NCBI RefSeq assembly: GCF_019890725.1
Contig: NZ_JAINZZ010000019.1
Span: 1-64,000, forward strand
Source of the DNA: Actinacidiphila acidipaludis
GTDB lineage: Bacteria; Actinomycetota; Actinomycetes; Streptomycetales; Streptomycetaceae
Reading direction: 5' to 3'
Length of the DNA stretch: 64,000 bases
Made by a program: the position numbers and the translations under genes. Positions 36,051-45,968 of the stretch are shown one piece after another; position 1 is the stretch's first letter, and every line of letters starts with the position of its first letter. The notes beneath the pieces were generated by a model. The model was not told where the DNA came from, ran no database searches, and saw only the letters and a program-made list of their open reading frames with translations.

Positions 36051-36716
36051 ATGGAGACCACCGGACCCCGGACGGACGGCTCGCCGGCGGGGAGCGCGCC
36101 GCTGCTGCCGGGCGAGCCGCTGCCCGTGCGGCTGACGAACACGCTCTGGGCCGACACCGGCGGTGTGCACGACAGCCTGGAGGACACCGCCGGGCTGGCC
36201 GCGTGGCTGGAGACGATCGCGCCGCTGCTGCCCGGGGGAGCCGGTGACGCCCTCGCCGAGCCGGGCGACCTGACCGCGCTGCTGCCGGGGTTCCGTGAGC
36301 TGCGGGACGCCCTGCGCGTGCTGGCGGCCGACGTGACCGACGACACCCGCCCGGTGGCGGGGTCCGGCGGCCGGGTCGACCCGTCCGCCACCCGCGCGGC
36401 GGCGGAGGCGGTCGACCGGGCCTGTGCCCACGCGCCCGGCTGGTCGCACCTGGCGTGGCCGCAGGACGGCCCGCCCACCCGCGTCCTGCGGTCGGCGCAC
36501 GAGCCGGCCGCCGCGGCCCTGTCGCTGATCGCCGAGGACGCCGTCCGGCTCTTCGCCGGCGACGACCGGACCTCGCTGCGCGCCTGCCTCGCCCCGGGCT
36601 GCGTGCTGTACTTCCTGCGCACGCATCCGCGCCGCGAGTGGTGCTCCGCGGCCTGCGGGAACCGGGCGCGCGTGGCCCGCCACTACCAGCGCCACCACGC
36701 CCACCCCGGCACCTGA
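36051..36716 (+). CDS. CGNR zinc-finger / ABATE domain regulator
   Basis: Stress-linked DNA-binding protein of 221 residues. The N-terminal ABATE-like region includes LTNTLWADTGGVHDSLED and a helical middle. The C-terminal CGNR zinc finger is complete: Cys pair in RACLAPGCVLYF, then REWCSAACGNRARVARHYQRH with the C-G-N-R motif. I start at METTGPRTDG; earlier in-frame ATGs lie within the operator-like repeats. Divergent from the split-barrel gene 181 bp away, an arrangement in which such regulators usually control themselves and the neighbour. Confidence 0.9.
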   Translation: METTGPRTDGSPAGSAPLLPGEPLPVRLTNTLWADTGGVHDSLEDTAGLAAWLETIAPLLPGGAGDALAEPGDLTALLPGFRELRDALRVLAADVTDDTRPVAGSGGRVDPSATRAAAEAVDRACAHAPGWSHLAWPQDGPPTRVLRSAHEPAAAALSLIAEDAVRLFAGDDRTSLRACLAPGCVLYFLRTHPRREWCSAACGNRARVARHYQRHHAHPGT

Positions 36717-36757
36717 TCCCCTGACGCCGCTCGGCTCACGGCCCGGCGGCGGTGACC

Positions 36758-37318
36758 TCACTCCCCGGCGTCGAGCTTCCTGAGCACCCGGGCCGGGTTG
36801 CCCACCGCCAGCACACCCGCGGGCAGGTCCCGGGTGACGACCGACCCCGCGCCCACCACGGTGTTCTCGCCGATGGTGACGCCCGGGCAGACGATCACGC
36901 CGCCGCCCAGCCAGACGTTGTCGCCGATGGTGATCGGCAGCCCCTTCTCCCAGCCGGCGCGGCGGCGCTCGGTGTCGAGTTCGTGCGTCGGCGTCAGCAA
37001 CTGGACGTTGGGGCCGATCTGGACGTCCTCGCCCACGGTGATCGGCGCGGCGTCCAGGAACACCGCGCCGAAGTTCACGAACGTCCGCGCGCCGATGCTG
37101 ATGTACTCGCCGTAGTCGCACAGGAACGGGGGCCTGATGTGGACCCGGTCCCCCACCGAGCCGAGCAGGTCCCGGAGGACGTCGGCCCGCTCGGCGGGGT
37201 CCGCGGTCGTGTTGTAGGTCCGGCAGAGCCGGTCGCGCCGCACGGAGGCGGCGCCCAGTTCCTCGTCGTCCGCGATGTACCAGTCGCCTGCCAGCATCCG
37301 CTGCTTGTTCTCACCCAT
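36758..37318 (-). CDS. Maltose/galactoside O-acetyltransferase family protein
   Basis: Hexapeptide-repeat acetyl-CoA-dependent transferase of the Maa/LacA/NodL family, 186 residues. The N-terminal cap (NKQRMLAGDWYIADDEELG) is the MAT domain. The left-handed beta-helix includes FLCDYGEYISIGARTFVNFG, GPNVQLLTPTHELD with the catalytic His in THELD, and IGDNVWLGGGVIVCPGVTIG. The closing AVGNPARVLRKL is diagnostic. It O-acetylates sugars that cannot be metabolised, but the acceptor is unknown. Minus strand, followed upstream by the DUF427 gene; no sugar operon touches it. Confidence 0.93.
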   Translation of the reverse strand: MGENKQRMLAGDWYIADDEELGAASVRRDRLCRTYNTTADPAERADVLRDLLGSVGDRVHIRPPFLCDYGEYISIGARTFVNFGAVFLDAAPITVGEDVQIGPNVQLLTPTHELDTERRRAGWEKGLPITIGDNVWLGGGVIVCPGVTIGENTVVGAGSVVTRDLPAGVLAVGNPARVLRKLDAGE

Positions 37319-37351
37319 CCCCCCAGTGTGGGGTGCGGACGGGACGCGGGA

Positions 37352-37729
37352 TCAGCCGACCTCGATCTCCACGTGCTGCGGGTAGAAGGCGACATGACCG
37401 GCGATCAGGCCGACGGCGTCATAGGGCTGCCGGTAGGTCCACACCGCGTCGGTGACGTCCCCGCCGGGACCGGTCAGCGTGTAGTACGACGCGTCGCCCT
37501 TGTACGGGCAGTAGGTCGCGGTCCCGGTGGGCCGCAGGACGTTCGCGTCGACGTCGTCCAGCGGGATGTACTGGACGGCCGGGTAGTCGGCCTCGCGCAG
37601 GGTCAGGGCGCGGGCGGTGTCGGCGATCACCTCTCCCCCGGCCCGGACGACCACGCGCGCACCCGTCGGCTCGACGGTGATGGGGTGGTCGGGGCCGGGC
37701 GTCTTGACGGTACGTGCTGTGCGTTCCAT
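37352..37729 (-). CDS. DUF427 domain protein
   Basis: Small cytoplasmic protein, 125 residues. It carries the DUF427 pattern: HPITVEPTGARVVVRAGGEVIADT, YPAVQYIPLDDV, TYCPYKGDASYYTL and the end AVWTYRQPYDAVGLIAGHVAFYPQHVEIEV (parts quoted). The CPYKG and Y-P motifs are conserved, but function is unknown. I start at MERTARTVKTPG, which has GGGGAG eight bases upstream. It ends 34 bp before the start of the acetyltransferase gene, so the two may share a transcript. Confidence 0.9.
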   Translation of the reverse strand: MERTARTVKTPGPDHPITVEPTGARVVVRAGGEVIADTARALTLREADYPAVQYIPLDDVDANVLRPTGTATYCPYKGDASYYTLTGPGGDVTDAVWTYRQPYDAVGLIAGHVAFYPQHVEIEVG

Positions 37730-37858
37730 GGGCTCTCCCCTGAGGTGGACGGTGGTGCACACCGGCGGTTCCCCGGGAGCCGGGTGCCGCTCCTTGGTGC
37801 AGCGCCCGCGCCGGGCGGTCCATTCCCGTGCCCGGCGCCCGGGCCCGCCCGGTGGCCG

Positions 37859-39880
37859 TCACGACCCAGCCCCGATGCCGGACAGGCGGCGCTGGACCTG
37901 CAGCAGGTACTCCTTGCGGTTGAGTGGGTCGGCGTCGGTCCTGGGCCGCCCGGGGAGCGGACCGCGCACCTCGGCCCAGTGGTCGAACGCCGTCTCCAGG
38001 ACGCCCTCGCCGCCGGTCAGCGTCGGCAGCCGCTGTTCCAGGCCGTGCACCCGGGCGGCGGGGATGTCGCCCTCGACGACGTAGCCGCCGCCCTTCGGCG
38101 CCTGGGTTCGCGGCACGGCCTCCAGCCGGCCGAGCGCGGGCAGCACCACGCCGAGCGCGTCCGCGGGGACGTCCAGCCGGAACCGGTGCATGGGCTCGTA
38201 CACACGGGTCCCGGCCCGGCGCAGGGCGGTCATCAGCACCAGCGGTGTCAGGTTGCGGAAGTCGCCGGAGGTGCTGGACATGCTCTTGTCGAAGACGGCG
38301 TGGGCGTGGCTCTGCCGGGCGTTGTAGCCGGAGTGCGTCATGGTGACCACGCAGTCGGTGACCTGCCAGCCGTGCAGGCCCTGCCGCAGCGTCTCCGCGA
38401 CGGTCTCCTCGACCGCCTTGAAGAACGCGTAGGGCAGCGAGCCGAGTTCGACCTCGCGCCGGAACTCCGCGCCGCTGCCCGGCGGCGCGGGGTCGATCCG
38501 CAGTCCGACGGTGGCGAGGAACGGGTTGCCGTCCTTCTCCTTGACCTCGAAGGCCGCTCCGGTGCCGGCCGGACGTTCGATGTGCAGGGTGGTGGTGCCG
38601 TGGAAGACCGCCTCCACACCGAACTCACCGGCGAGCGTGGCCTGGATGACCTCCTTCTGCACCTCCCCGTACAGGGACACGGCGACCTCCTGGCGCATCT
38701 CGTCGCGCCGCAGGTTGATCAGCGGGTCCTGCTCGGCGAGCAGGGTGAGGGCCGTGTGCAGGCGGCCGCGGTCGGCGGGCCTGCGGGCGGCGACGACGGT
38801 CTCCAGGGTCGGCGGCGCGAAGTGGTGCTCGGGGGACGCCTGCGGGGACGGCACGCCGAGGGTGTCCCCGATCCGGACGTCGCCCAGGCCCCAGAGCCGT
38901 GCGATCCGGCCGGCCCCGACCGCGTCGGCCCGCGCCTCCGTGCCCTGGTCGAAGACACCGATGGCGGTGACCTTGCCCTCGCCGGCGGCGCGGCCGGCCC
39001 GCAGCACCGGCAGCCGGTCGCGGGTCCTGATCGTGCCCGACGCGAGGCGCACATAGGTGACGCGCTCCCCCGCCGGGCCGCGTTCCACCTTGAAGACGCT
39101 GCCGGAGACCGGCCCGTCCGGATCGCCCGCGGGCGCCGGGAGCAGCTCGCGCAGCCCGGTGACCAGGGCGTCCACCCCGGCGCCGGTGACGGCCGATCCG
39201 GCGTGGACCGGGTGGACCAGGCACCGGGCGGTCTGGTCGGCGAGCGCGCCGCGCAGCCGTGCGTCGGAGACGGCGCTCTCGTCCGCGGCCCAGGCGGCGA
39301 GGAGTTCCTCGTCGTGCCCGGTGAGCACGTCGAGGAGGTCGGCCCGGAGGGCGGGGTCGCCGGCGGGGCGCGCGACGGCGCGGGCACGGCGGGTGCCCTG
39401 CCCTTCGGCGCCGGTCATGACGGCGACGTCGGGAGTCAGGCGGGCCCTGATGTCCGCCACCGTCCGGTCGAGGTCGGCGCCCCGGCGGTCGAGTTTGTTG
39501 ACGAAGATCAGGGTGGGAATGCGCAGCCGGCGCAGGGTCCGCAGCAGGATCCTGGTCTGCGGCTGGACGCCCTCGACGCCGGAGACGACGAGCACGGCGC
39601 CGTCGAGGACGCCGAGCACCCGCTCGACCTCCGCGATGAAGTCGGGGTGGCCGGGGGTGTCGATGAGGTTGACGGTGCGCCCGCCGAGCGTGAACGACAC
39701 CACGGCGGACTTGATGGTGATGCCGCGCTGCCGCTCCAGGGCGAGCGAGTCGGTGGTGGTGCTGCCGTCGTCGACGCTGCCGACCCGGTCGATGACGCCC
39801 GCGGTGTACAGCAGGCGTTCGGTCAGGCTGGTCTTACCGGCGTCGACATGGGCGAGGATGCCGAGGTTGAGGGATTGCAC
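37859..39880 (-). CDS. OtrA/TetM-type ribosomal protection GTPase
   Basis: Translational GTPase paralogous to EF-G that dislodges tetracyclines from ribosomes, 673 residues (OtrA of S. rimosus is 663). G motifs are AHVDAGKTS, DTPGHPDF and NKLD; switch region RGITIKSAVVSF follows. Domains II-V match OtrA block by block, for instance SVFKVERGPAGERVTYVRL, LYGEVQKEVIQATLAGEFGV (parts quoted), ELGSLPYAFFKAVEETV and GLHGWQVTDCVVTMTHSGY. Start is GTG, overlapped by a leader peptide gene. Resistance is inferred from homology; a related antibiotic-sensing role is possible. No tetracycline biosynthesis genes are nearby. Confidence 0.92.
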   Translation of the reverse strand: MQSLNLGILAHVDAGKTSLTERLLYTAGVIDRVGSVDDGSTTTDSLALERQRGITIKSAVVSFTLGGRTVNLIDTPGHPDFIAEVERVLGVLDGAVLVVSGVEGVQPQTRILLRTLRRLRIPTLIFVNKLDRRGADLDRTVADIRARLTPDVAVMTGAEGQGTRRARAVARPAGDPALRADLLDVLTGHDEELLAAWAADESAVSDARLRGALADQTARCLVHPVHAGSAVTGAGVDALVTGLRELLPAPAGDPDGPVSGSVFKVERGPAGERVTYVRLASGTIRTRDRLPVLRAGRAAGEGKVTAIGVFDQGTEARADAVGAGRIARLWGLGDVRIGDTLGVPSPQASPEHHFAPPTLETVVAARRPADRGRLHTALTLLAEQDPLINLRRDEMRQEVAVSLYGEVQKEVIQATLAGEFGVEAVFHGTTTLHIERPAGTGAAFEVKEKDGNPFLATVGLRIDPAPPGSGAEFRREVELGSLPYAFFKAVEETVAETLRQGLHGWQVTDCVVTMTHSGYNARQSHAHAVFDKSMSSTSGDFRNLTPLVLMTALRRAGTRVYEPMHRFRLDVPADALGVVLPALGRLEAVPRTQAPKGGGYVVEGDIPAARVHGLEQRLPTLTGGEGVLETAFDHWAEVRGPLPGRPRTDADPLNRKEYLLQVQRRLSGIGAGS

Positions 39881-39944
39881 GGAGTGTCATGTCCTCGAGA
39901 TAGGAGGGAATTCCTGTCCGGTGGGTCATGACGGGGCCGCGCAT
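39834..39944 (-). CDS. 36-residue leader peptide of the OtrA-like gene
   Basis: Short reading frame with a strong ribosome site (GAGGAG, eight bases before the ATG at 39944-39942). It reads MRGPVMTHRTGIPSYLEDMT and then an Arg/Pro-rich tail, and stops (TAA, 39836-39834) 45 bases inside the main gene, in another frame. The main GTG has no good ribosome site of its own. The arrangement suggests translational coupling or attenuation: drug-stalled ribosomes on the leader would change access to the main start. Whether it is translated is unproven. Confidence 0.65.
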   Translation of the reverse strand: MRGPVMTHRTGIPSYLEDMTLRAIPQPRHPRPCRRR

Positions 39945-39979
39945 GATCAGCACTCCTCGGTCGGCGTCGCGTTCTCCCG

Positions 39980-40017
39980 ACTACAGCAGAGCGGGGGACG
40001 GCCGGGCAACGCGTTTT
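39980..40017 (-). promoter_or_regulatory. WhiB7-like promoter of the OtrA-like gene
   Basis: Minus strand: AAAA (40017-40014), four bases, TTGCCC (40009-40004), an 18-base spacer and TGTAGT (39985-39980). A short AT run just upstream of the -35 is the hallmark of WhiB7-dependent antibiotic-response promoters. The predicted transcript would start near 39973 and contain the leader peptide. Confidence 0.6.
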
Positions 40018-40113
40018 CCCCGCGTCCCGGCGCGGGTGGAGCGCCGTCGTGGTGCGTGTCGCGCCGGGGTGAGGGGTGGCGAGCGCCCCTTCTCACACCG
40101 GCGCGGCGGAGCC

Positions 40114-40859
40114 TCAGTCGCGTGAGACCTTGCGGTTCGCCCGCAGCCACTCCTTGTTCATCGAGGTGATCGACGTCAGCGGGATGCCCTTGGGGCACGC
40201 GGTGGCGCACTCGCCGGTGAGGGTGCAGCCGCCGAAGCCCTCGGCGTCCATCTGGGCCACCATGTCCAGCACCCGGGTCTCGCGTTCGGGGGCGCCCTGC
40301 GGCAGCACGTTGAGGTGGTTGACCTTGGCCGAGGTGAAGAGCATGGCCGAGCCGTTGGGGCAGGCGGCCACGCACGCCCCGCAGCCGATGCACTCGGCGT
40401 GCTCGAAGGCGGCGTCGGCGGCGGCCTTGGGGACGGGGGTGGCGTGTGCCTCGGGCGCGGCGCCGGTGGGCACGCTGACGTAGCCGCCCGCCTGGATGAT
40501 CCGGTCGAACGCGGAGCGGTCCACCACCAGGTCGCGGACGACCGGGAACGCGGCGGCCCGCCACGGCTCCACGTCGACGGTGTCGCCGTCGCGGAAGGAG
40601 CGCATGTGCAGCTGGCAGGCGGTGGTGCGCTCCGGGCCGTGGGCGTCGCCGTTGATGACCAGGCTGCACGCCCCGCAGATGCCCTCGCGGCAGTCGTGGT
40701 CGAACGCGATCGGCTCCTCGCCCTCCAGGGTGAGCCGTTCGTTGAGGGTGTCGAGCATCTCCAGGAACGACATGTCCGGGGAGACGCCGTCGACCGGGTA
40801 CTCCTTCATGGCTCCGGGCGACCGGTCGTTCTTCTGGCGCCAGACGCGCAGGGTGAGCC

Positions 40860-40863
<4 letters not shown>
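40114..40863 (-). CDS. sdhB: Succinate dehydrogenase iron-sulfur subunit
   Basis: Electron-transfer subunit of complex II, 249 residues, peripheral on the cytoplasmic face. The [2Fe-2S] cysteines lie in [15 protein letters not shown] with a later Cys in TTACQ; the other two clusters are held by [14 protein letters not shown] and [15 protein letters not shown]. It opens [21 protein letters not shown]. The ATG overlaps the sdhA stop (ATGA). The length and cysteine spacing match the b-type, menaquinone-linked complexes of Streptomyces, last gene of sdhCAB. Confidence 0.95.
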
Positions 40864-42809
<1,946 letters not shown>

Positions 42810-42820
42810 GTCCTCTGGAT

Positions 42821-42856
42821 CTCCTGGGTTTCCTGGGTCTCCTGGGTTTCCCGGGT
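42821..42856. repeat. 9-bp tandem repeat in the sdhC-sdhA spacer
   Basis: Four copies: CTCCTGGGT, TTCCTGGGT, CTCCTGGGT and TTCCCGGGT. On the coding strand they read ACCCAGGAG or ACCCAGGAA, so each copy offers a Shine-Dalgarno-like core (the outermost copy is degenerate). The repeat also keeps the sdhA frame open as Gly-Asn-Pro/Gly-Asp-Pro. Confidence 0.9.
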
Positions 42857-42871
42857 GACTGGTGTTCACGC

Positions 42872-43576
42872 TCAGCTCACGACGCCGGTCATGACGCCGA
42901 CGGGCACGGCGATGAACCCGGCGGTCAGCACCAGGGCGAGGCCGTTCGCGGTGGACTTCAGGACGCGGTCGCGGGTGCGGCTGCCCGCGCCGAGCGTCTG
43001 TGCGGCGCTCCAGAAGCCGTGCCGGATGTGCAGGCCGAGCGCGAGCATCGCCACGATGTAGATGACGTCGCCGTACCAGGTGTGGAAGGTGGCCACGACG
43101 TTCTGGTACGGGTGGCCGGGCTCGGCGTTGCGGTTGACCGTCAGGGTGGTCAGGTCGAGCAGGTGCCAGACGATGAACAGACCGAGGATCACTCCGCCCC
43201 AGCGCATGGTGCGGGTGGCGTAACTGGCCCGGGGCCTGCGGTGGACGTAACCGACCGGGCGGGCCCGCCGGTCGAGGCGGCTGAGCTGGTAGGCGCAGAC
43301 GGCGTGGGCCACCACGCACACCACCAGTCCGACGCGGATGATCCACAGGGCCCACTCGTAGTGGAGGAACGGCTCGCCGAGGGTGCGCAGCCAGTGCGCG
43401 TAGCCGTTGAAGGTGCCGGGGCCGAAGAAGATCTTCAGGTTCCCGAACATGTGGACGGCCAGGTAGGTCAGCATGAGCAGCCCGCTGACCGCCATGATCG
43501 TCTTCTTGCCGATGGTGGAGTCCCAGACGGTGCGCACTACCGTGGGGCGCCGGTCGGGGCGCGTTGCCAGTGCCAT
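42872..43576 (-). CDS. sdhC: Succinate dehydrogenase cytochrome b subunit
   Basis: Membrane anchor of complex II, 234 residues, of the single-subunit five-helix type (no sdhD). Helices are visible around [24 protein letters not shown] (parts), [23 protein letters not shown] (parts), [39 protein letters not shown] (parts) and a last one near the C-terminus. Conserved histidines in AVHMFGN, VVAHAV, VWHLLD and LHIRHGF are the haem ligands. First gene of sdhCAB; the divergent LysR gene begins 94 bases upstream and may control it. Confidence 0.93.
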   Translation of the reverse strand: MALATRPDRRPTVVRTVWDSTIGKKTIMAVSGLLMLTYLAVHMFGNLKIFFGPGTFNGYAHWLRTLGEPFLHYEWALWIIRVGLVVCVVAHAVCAYQLSRLDRRARPVGYVHRRPRASYATRTMRWGGVILGLFIVWHLLDLTTLTVNRNAEPGHPYQNVVATFHTWYGDVIYIVAMLALGLHIRHGFWSAAQTLGAGSRTRDRVLKSTANGLALVLTAGFIAVPVGVMTGVVS

Positions 43577-43620
43577 GAGCACGACCGTAGAACCGCGGCA
43601 CACCAGTGGTCCAAGACATG

Positions 43621-43650
43621 ATCGAGCTGGACTCGATAGCCGAAGCCTAT
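43621..43650. promoter_or_regulatory. Adjacent inverted repeats, LysR-box candidates
   Basis: ATCGAG-N5-CTCGAT (43621-43637) is a perfect 6-bp inverted repeat. Overlapping it, TAG-N7-CTA (43637-43649) is a T-N11-A dyad, the signature of LysR binding boxes. Both lie in the 93-bp region between sdhC and the LysR gene, 20-50 bases from the latter's start. Confidence 0.65.
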
Positions 43651-43669
43651 GGCGAGGTAGGGTGGAGGT

Positions 43670-44593
43670 GTGCAGTTCCAGCAGCTCGCCTACTTCGTCG
43701 CCGTCGCGGACGCCCGCCACTTCACCCGCGCCGCCGAGGCGGTGCACGTCTCGCAGCCGTCGCTGTCCCAGCAGATCCGGGCGCTGGAGAAGGAGCTGGG
43801 GGCGCCGCTGTTCAGCCGGGCCCGCGGAAACATCACGCTCACCGACGCCGGCGAGTCCCTGCTCCCGCTGGCCCGGCGGATCCTCGCGGACGCCGACACC
43901 GCCCGCCACGAGGTGATGGAACTCGCCCAGCTGCGGCGCGGCCGGGTCCGGCTGGGCGCCCCGCCGAGCCTGTGCACCGGCCTGCTGCCGGATGTGCTGC
44001 GGGACTTCCACGACCGGCATCCCGGCATCCAGCTCCTCGTCGAGGAGGGCGGCTCGCACGACCTCGTCCGGGAGCTGGCCCGCGGGGCGCTCGACCTGGC
44101 ACTCGTCGTGCTGCCGCTGCCGAGCCCGTCGCCCGCGCTGACCACGGTGGAGCTGTTCCAGGAGGACCTGGTGGTGGTCTCGTCGGTGGACGCCGAGGCG
44201 CCGCGGTCCCCGCTGCGCGTCGCCGACCTGGCCGGGCAGCCGATGGTGATGTTCCGGCACGGCTACGACCTGCGGGAGCTGACGCTGGCAGCCTGCCGGT
44301 CCGCCGGTTTCGAGCCGTACTTCACGGTGGAGGGCGGCGAGATGGACGCGGTGCTCGGGTTCGTGAAGGCGGGCCTGGGCCTGGGCGTGGTGCCGACGAT
44401 GGTGGCCGCGCGGGCGGGCAGCGAACTGCGGGTGACCCCGCTCGCCCGCCCGGGCCTGCGCCGGACGGTCGCCCTGGCCCACCGCAGCGACGTCGCCCCG
44501 CCGCGGGCCGCCCGCGTCCTGCAGGACGTCCTGCTCGCCGCGGCCCGCCGCGCGGTGACCGATCCGGGCCTGAGCCCGGCCGGCGGCGGCTGA
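43670..44593 (+). CDS. LysR-family transcriptional regulator
   Basis: 307 residues. The winged helix-turn-helix spans residues 1-60: QFQQLAYFVAVADARHFTRAAEAVHVSQPSLSQQIRALE (parts) is textbook LysR. The effector domain follows with GRVRLGAPPSLCTGLLP, a ligand-binding cleft around LLVEEGGSHDLVRELA and GFVKAGLGLGVVPTMVA. The start is GTG (second position onward reads QFQQLAYF). Divergent from sdhCAB; by the usual arrangement it controls that operon, itself, or both. Related Streptomyces LysR genes sit beside this type of succinate dehydrogenase. Confidence 0.92.
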   Translation: MQFQQLAYFVAVADARHFTRAAEAVHVSQPSLSQQIRALEKELGAPLFSRARGNITLTDAGESLLPLARRILADADTARHEVMELAQLRRGRVRLGAPPSLCTGLLPDVLRDFHDRHPGIQLLVEEGGSHDLVRELARGALDLALVVLPLPSPSPALTTVELFQEDLVVVSSVDAEAPRSPLRVADLAGQPMVMFRHGYDLRELTLAACRSAGFEPYFTVEGGEMDAVLGFVKAGLGLGVVPTMVAARAGSELRVTPLARPGLRRTVALAHRSDVAPPRAARVLQDVLLAAARRAVTDPGLSPAGGG

Positions 44594-44620
44594 GCACCGG
44601 CCGGTCGCGGGCCCGGACCG

Positions 44621-44639
44621 GGCGCCGGGGGCCGGCGCC
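44621..44639. terminator. Shared terminator hairpin
   Basis: Perfect 8-bp stem GGCGCCGG/CCGGCGCC with a GGG loop between the LysR gene and the cupin gene, which converge. Pure GC and symmetric. Confidence 0.68.
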
Positions 44640-44647
44640 GGCGCCGG

Positions 44648-45061
44648 TCAGTCCAGCGGGACGGCCGCCCGGGTGCGAGGTCCGCCGGCGGTGCCGGTGT
44701 TGCTGGTGCCGGCCGGTTCCAGCAGCAGGACCGCGGTCTCCTCATCGGCGCGCGGGCAGTGCTCCACGCCCCTCGGCACCACGTACAGCTCCCCCGGGCC
44801 GAGGACGACGTCGCCGTCCCGGAGCTGGACGGTCAGCCGGCCGCTGACCACCAGGAACAGCTCGTCGGTGTCCTCGTGACGGTGCCAGACGAACTCCCCG
44901 AGCAGTTTGGCGGCCTTCACCTCGTAGTCGTTGACGGCGGCGATCGTGCGCTGCGCCCAGTGGTCGTCGAACCGGGCCAGGCAGGCGGCGATGTTCACGG
45001 GTGTCCCGCTGCGGGTGGCGGTCTTTCCGGCGGCAGGGCCGGTCGTGCGGCTTTCGCTCAT
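44648..45061 (-). CDS. Cupin domain protein
   Basis: Single-domain beta-barrel protein, 137 residues, of unknown reaction. The two cupin motifs are visible: WHRHEDTDELFLVVSGRL, with the H-x-H-x-x-x-x-E metal pattern, and GPGELYVVPRGVEHCPRADE. The N-terminus is variable (MSESRTTGPAAGKTATRSG). Its start codon is weakly placed for a ribosome site, but the segment upstream belongs to the divergent promoter. It faces an AraC regulator 49 bp away, a common pairing in which the regulator controls the cupin. Confidence 0.87.
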   Translation of the reverse strand: MSESRTTGPAAGKTATRSGTPVNIAACLARFDDHWAQRTIAAVNDYEVKAAKLLGEFVWHRHEDTDELFLVVSGRLTVQLRDGDVVLGPGELYVVPRGVEHCPRADEETAVLLLEPAGTSNTGTAGGPRTRAAVPLD

Positions 45062-45110
45062 GCCGGGATCGTCTCGCCGTCGCCCTGGGGGCGTCTTGTA
45101 CATTCCTGAC

Positions 45111-45935
45111 GTGACCACCGAGCGGCCCCGGACCCACGAGCTCCGCGCATGGCGGCCCGCCGTGCCGGGGATCACCGAGGTGCTGCACGCCCACTTCACC
45201 GACCACGCCTATCCGCGGCACACCCACGAGACGTGGGACCTGATGATCCTCGACGACGGCGCGGTGGACTTCGCCCTGGACCGGCGCAGGCACGGCGCCT
45301 CGGACACCGGACGGGTGCTGCTGCTCCCGCCGGGCGTTCCGCACGACGGGAGGACGGTCAGCGCGGCCGGCTTCCGCAAGCGCGTCCTGTACCTGACCAC
45401 GGACGTGCTGCCGGACCGGCTGGCCGGCCCGGCCGTGGACGGGCCGATCCTCGGCGACGCGCCGCTGCGCCGCCGCATCCACCGGCTCCACACCGCCCTG
45501 ACGTACGAGGACGACGCGCTGGAGGCGCAGTCGCGGCTGGCGTTCGTCCGCGAGCGCCTGCTGGTGCACCTGGACGCCCACCGGGTACGCCCGCCCGGCC
45601 AGGAGGCGGACCGGCTCGCCGCCCGGCTGCGCGAACTGCTCGACGCCCGGATCCGGACCGGCCTCACGCTGGACGAGGCGACATCGGTGCTGCACGCCCA
45701 CCCGACGCACCTGATCCGGTGTTTCACCCAGGCCTACGGGCTCCCGCCGCACACGTACCTGACCGGCCGGCGGATCGACCGGGCGCGGCGGCTGCTGCTG
45801 GCCGGTGAGCGCCCTGCGGACGTGGCGGCCGCGGTCGGGTTCTACGACCAGGCGCATCTGAACCGCCACTTCACCCGTCATCTGGGCGTTCCGCCGGCCC
45901 GTTACGCCAGGGCGGCACGGGACCGCGGCCGTTGA
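45111..45935 (+). CDS. AraC-family transcriptional regulator
   Basis: 274 residues, GTG start. An N-terminal cupin-like sensor (HAHFTDHAYPRHTHETWDLMILDDG in parts, LLLPPGVPHDGRTV) is joined to a C-terminal double helix-turn-helix: LTLDEATSVLHAHPTHLIRCFTQAYG (parts), then RRLLLAGERPADVAAAVGFYDQAHLNRHFTRHLGVPPARY (parts), the AraC signature. Divergent from the small cupin protein with only 49 bp between starts, so the two promoters overlap. Its 3' end forms one arm of a strong hairpin. Effector unknown. Confidence 0.92.
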   Translation: MTTERPRTHELRAWRPAVPGITEVLHAHFTDHAYPRHTHETWDLMILDDGAVDFALDRRRHGASDTGRVLLLPPGVPHDGRTVSAAGFRKRVLYLTTDVLPDRLAGPAVDGPILGDAPLRRRIHRLHTALTYEDDALEAQSRLAFVRERLLVHLDAHRVRPPGQEADRLAARLRELLDARIRTGLTLDEATSVLHAHPTHLIRCFTQAYGLPPHTYLTGRRIDRARRLLLAGERPADVAAAVGFYDQAHLNRHFTRHLGVPPARYARAARDRGR

Positions 45936-45954
45936 CCGGCGGTCCCGTGCCGCC
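45911..45954. terminator. 15-bp stem hairpin enclosing the AraC stop codon
   Basis: GGCGGCACGGGACCG (45911-45925) pairs perfectly with CGGTCCCGTGCCGCC (45940-45954); the stop codon of the AraC gene (45933-45935) is in the 14-base loop. It lies in the 33-bp gap before the 3' end of the convergent phospholipase gene and probably serves both. Confidence 0.82.
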
Positions 45955-45968
45955 CGGCGGCAGCCGGG

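Noticed and set aside
36051..37318. Galactoside acetyltransferase as part of the galactoside operon
   Set aside because: It is 11 kb away, separated by unrelated genes and promoters. LacA-like naming alone does not link it to the operon.
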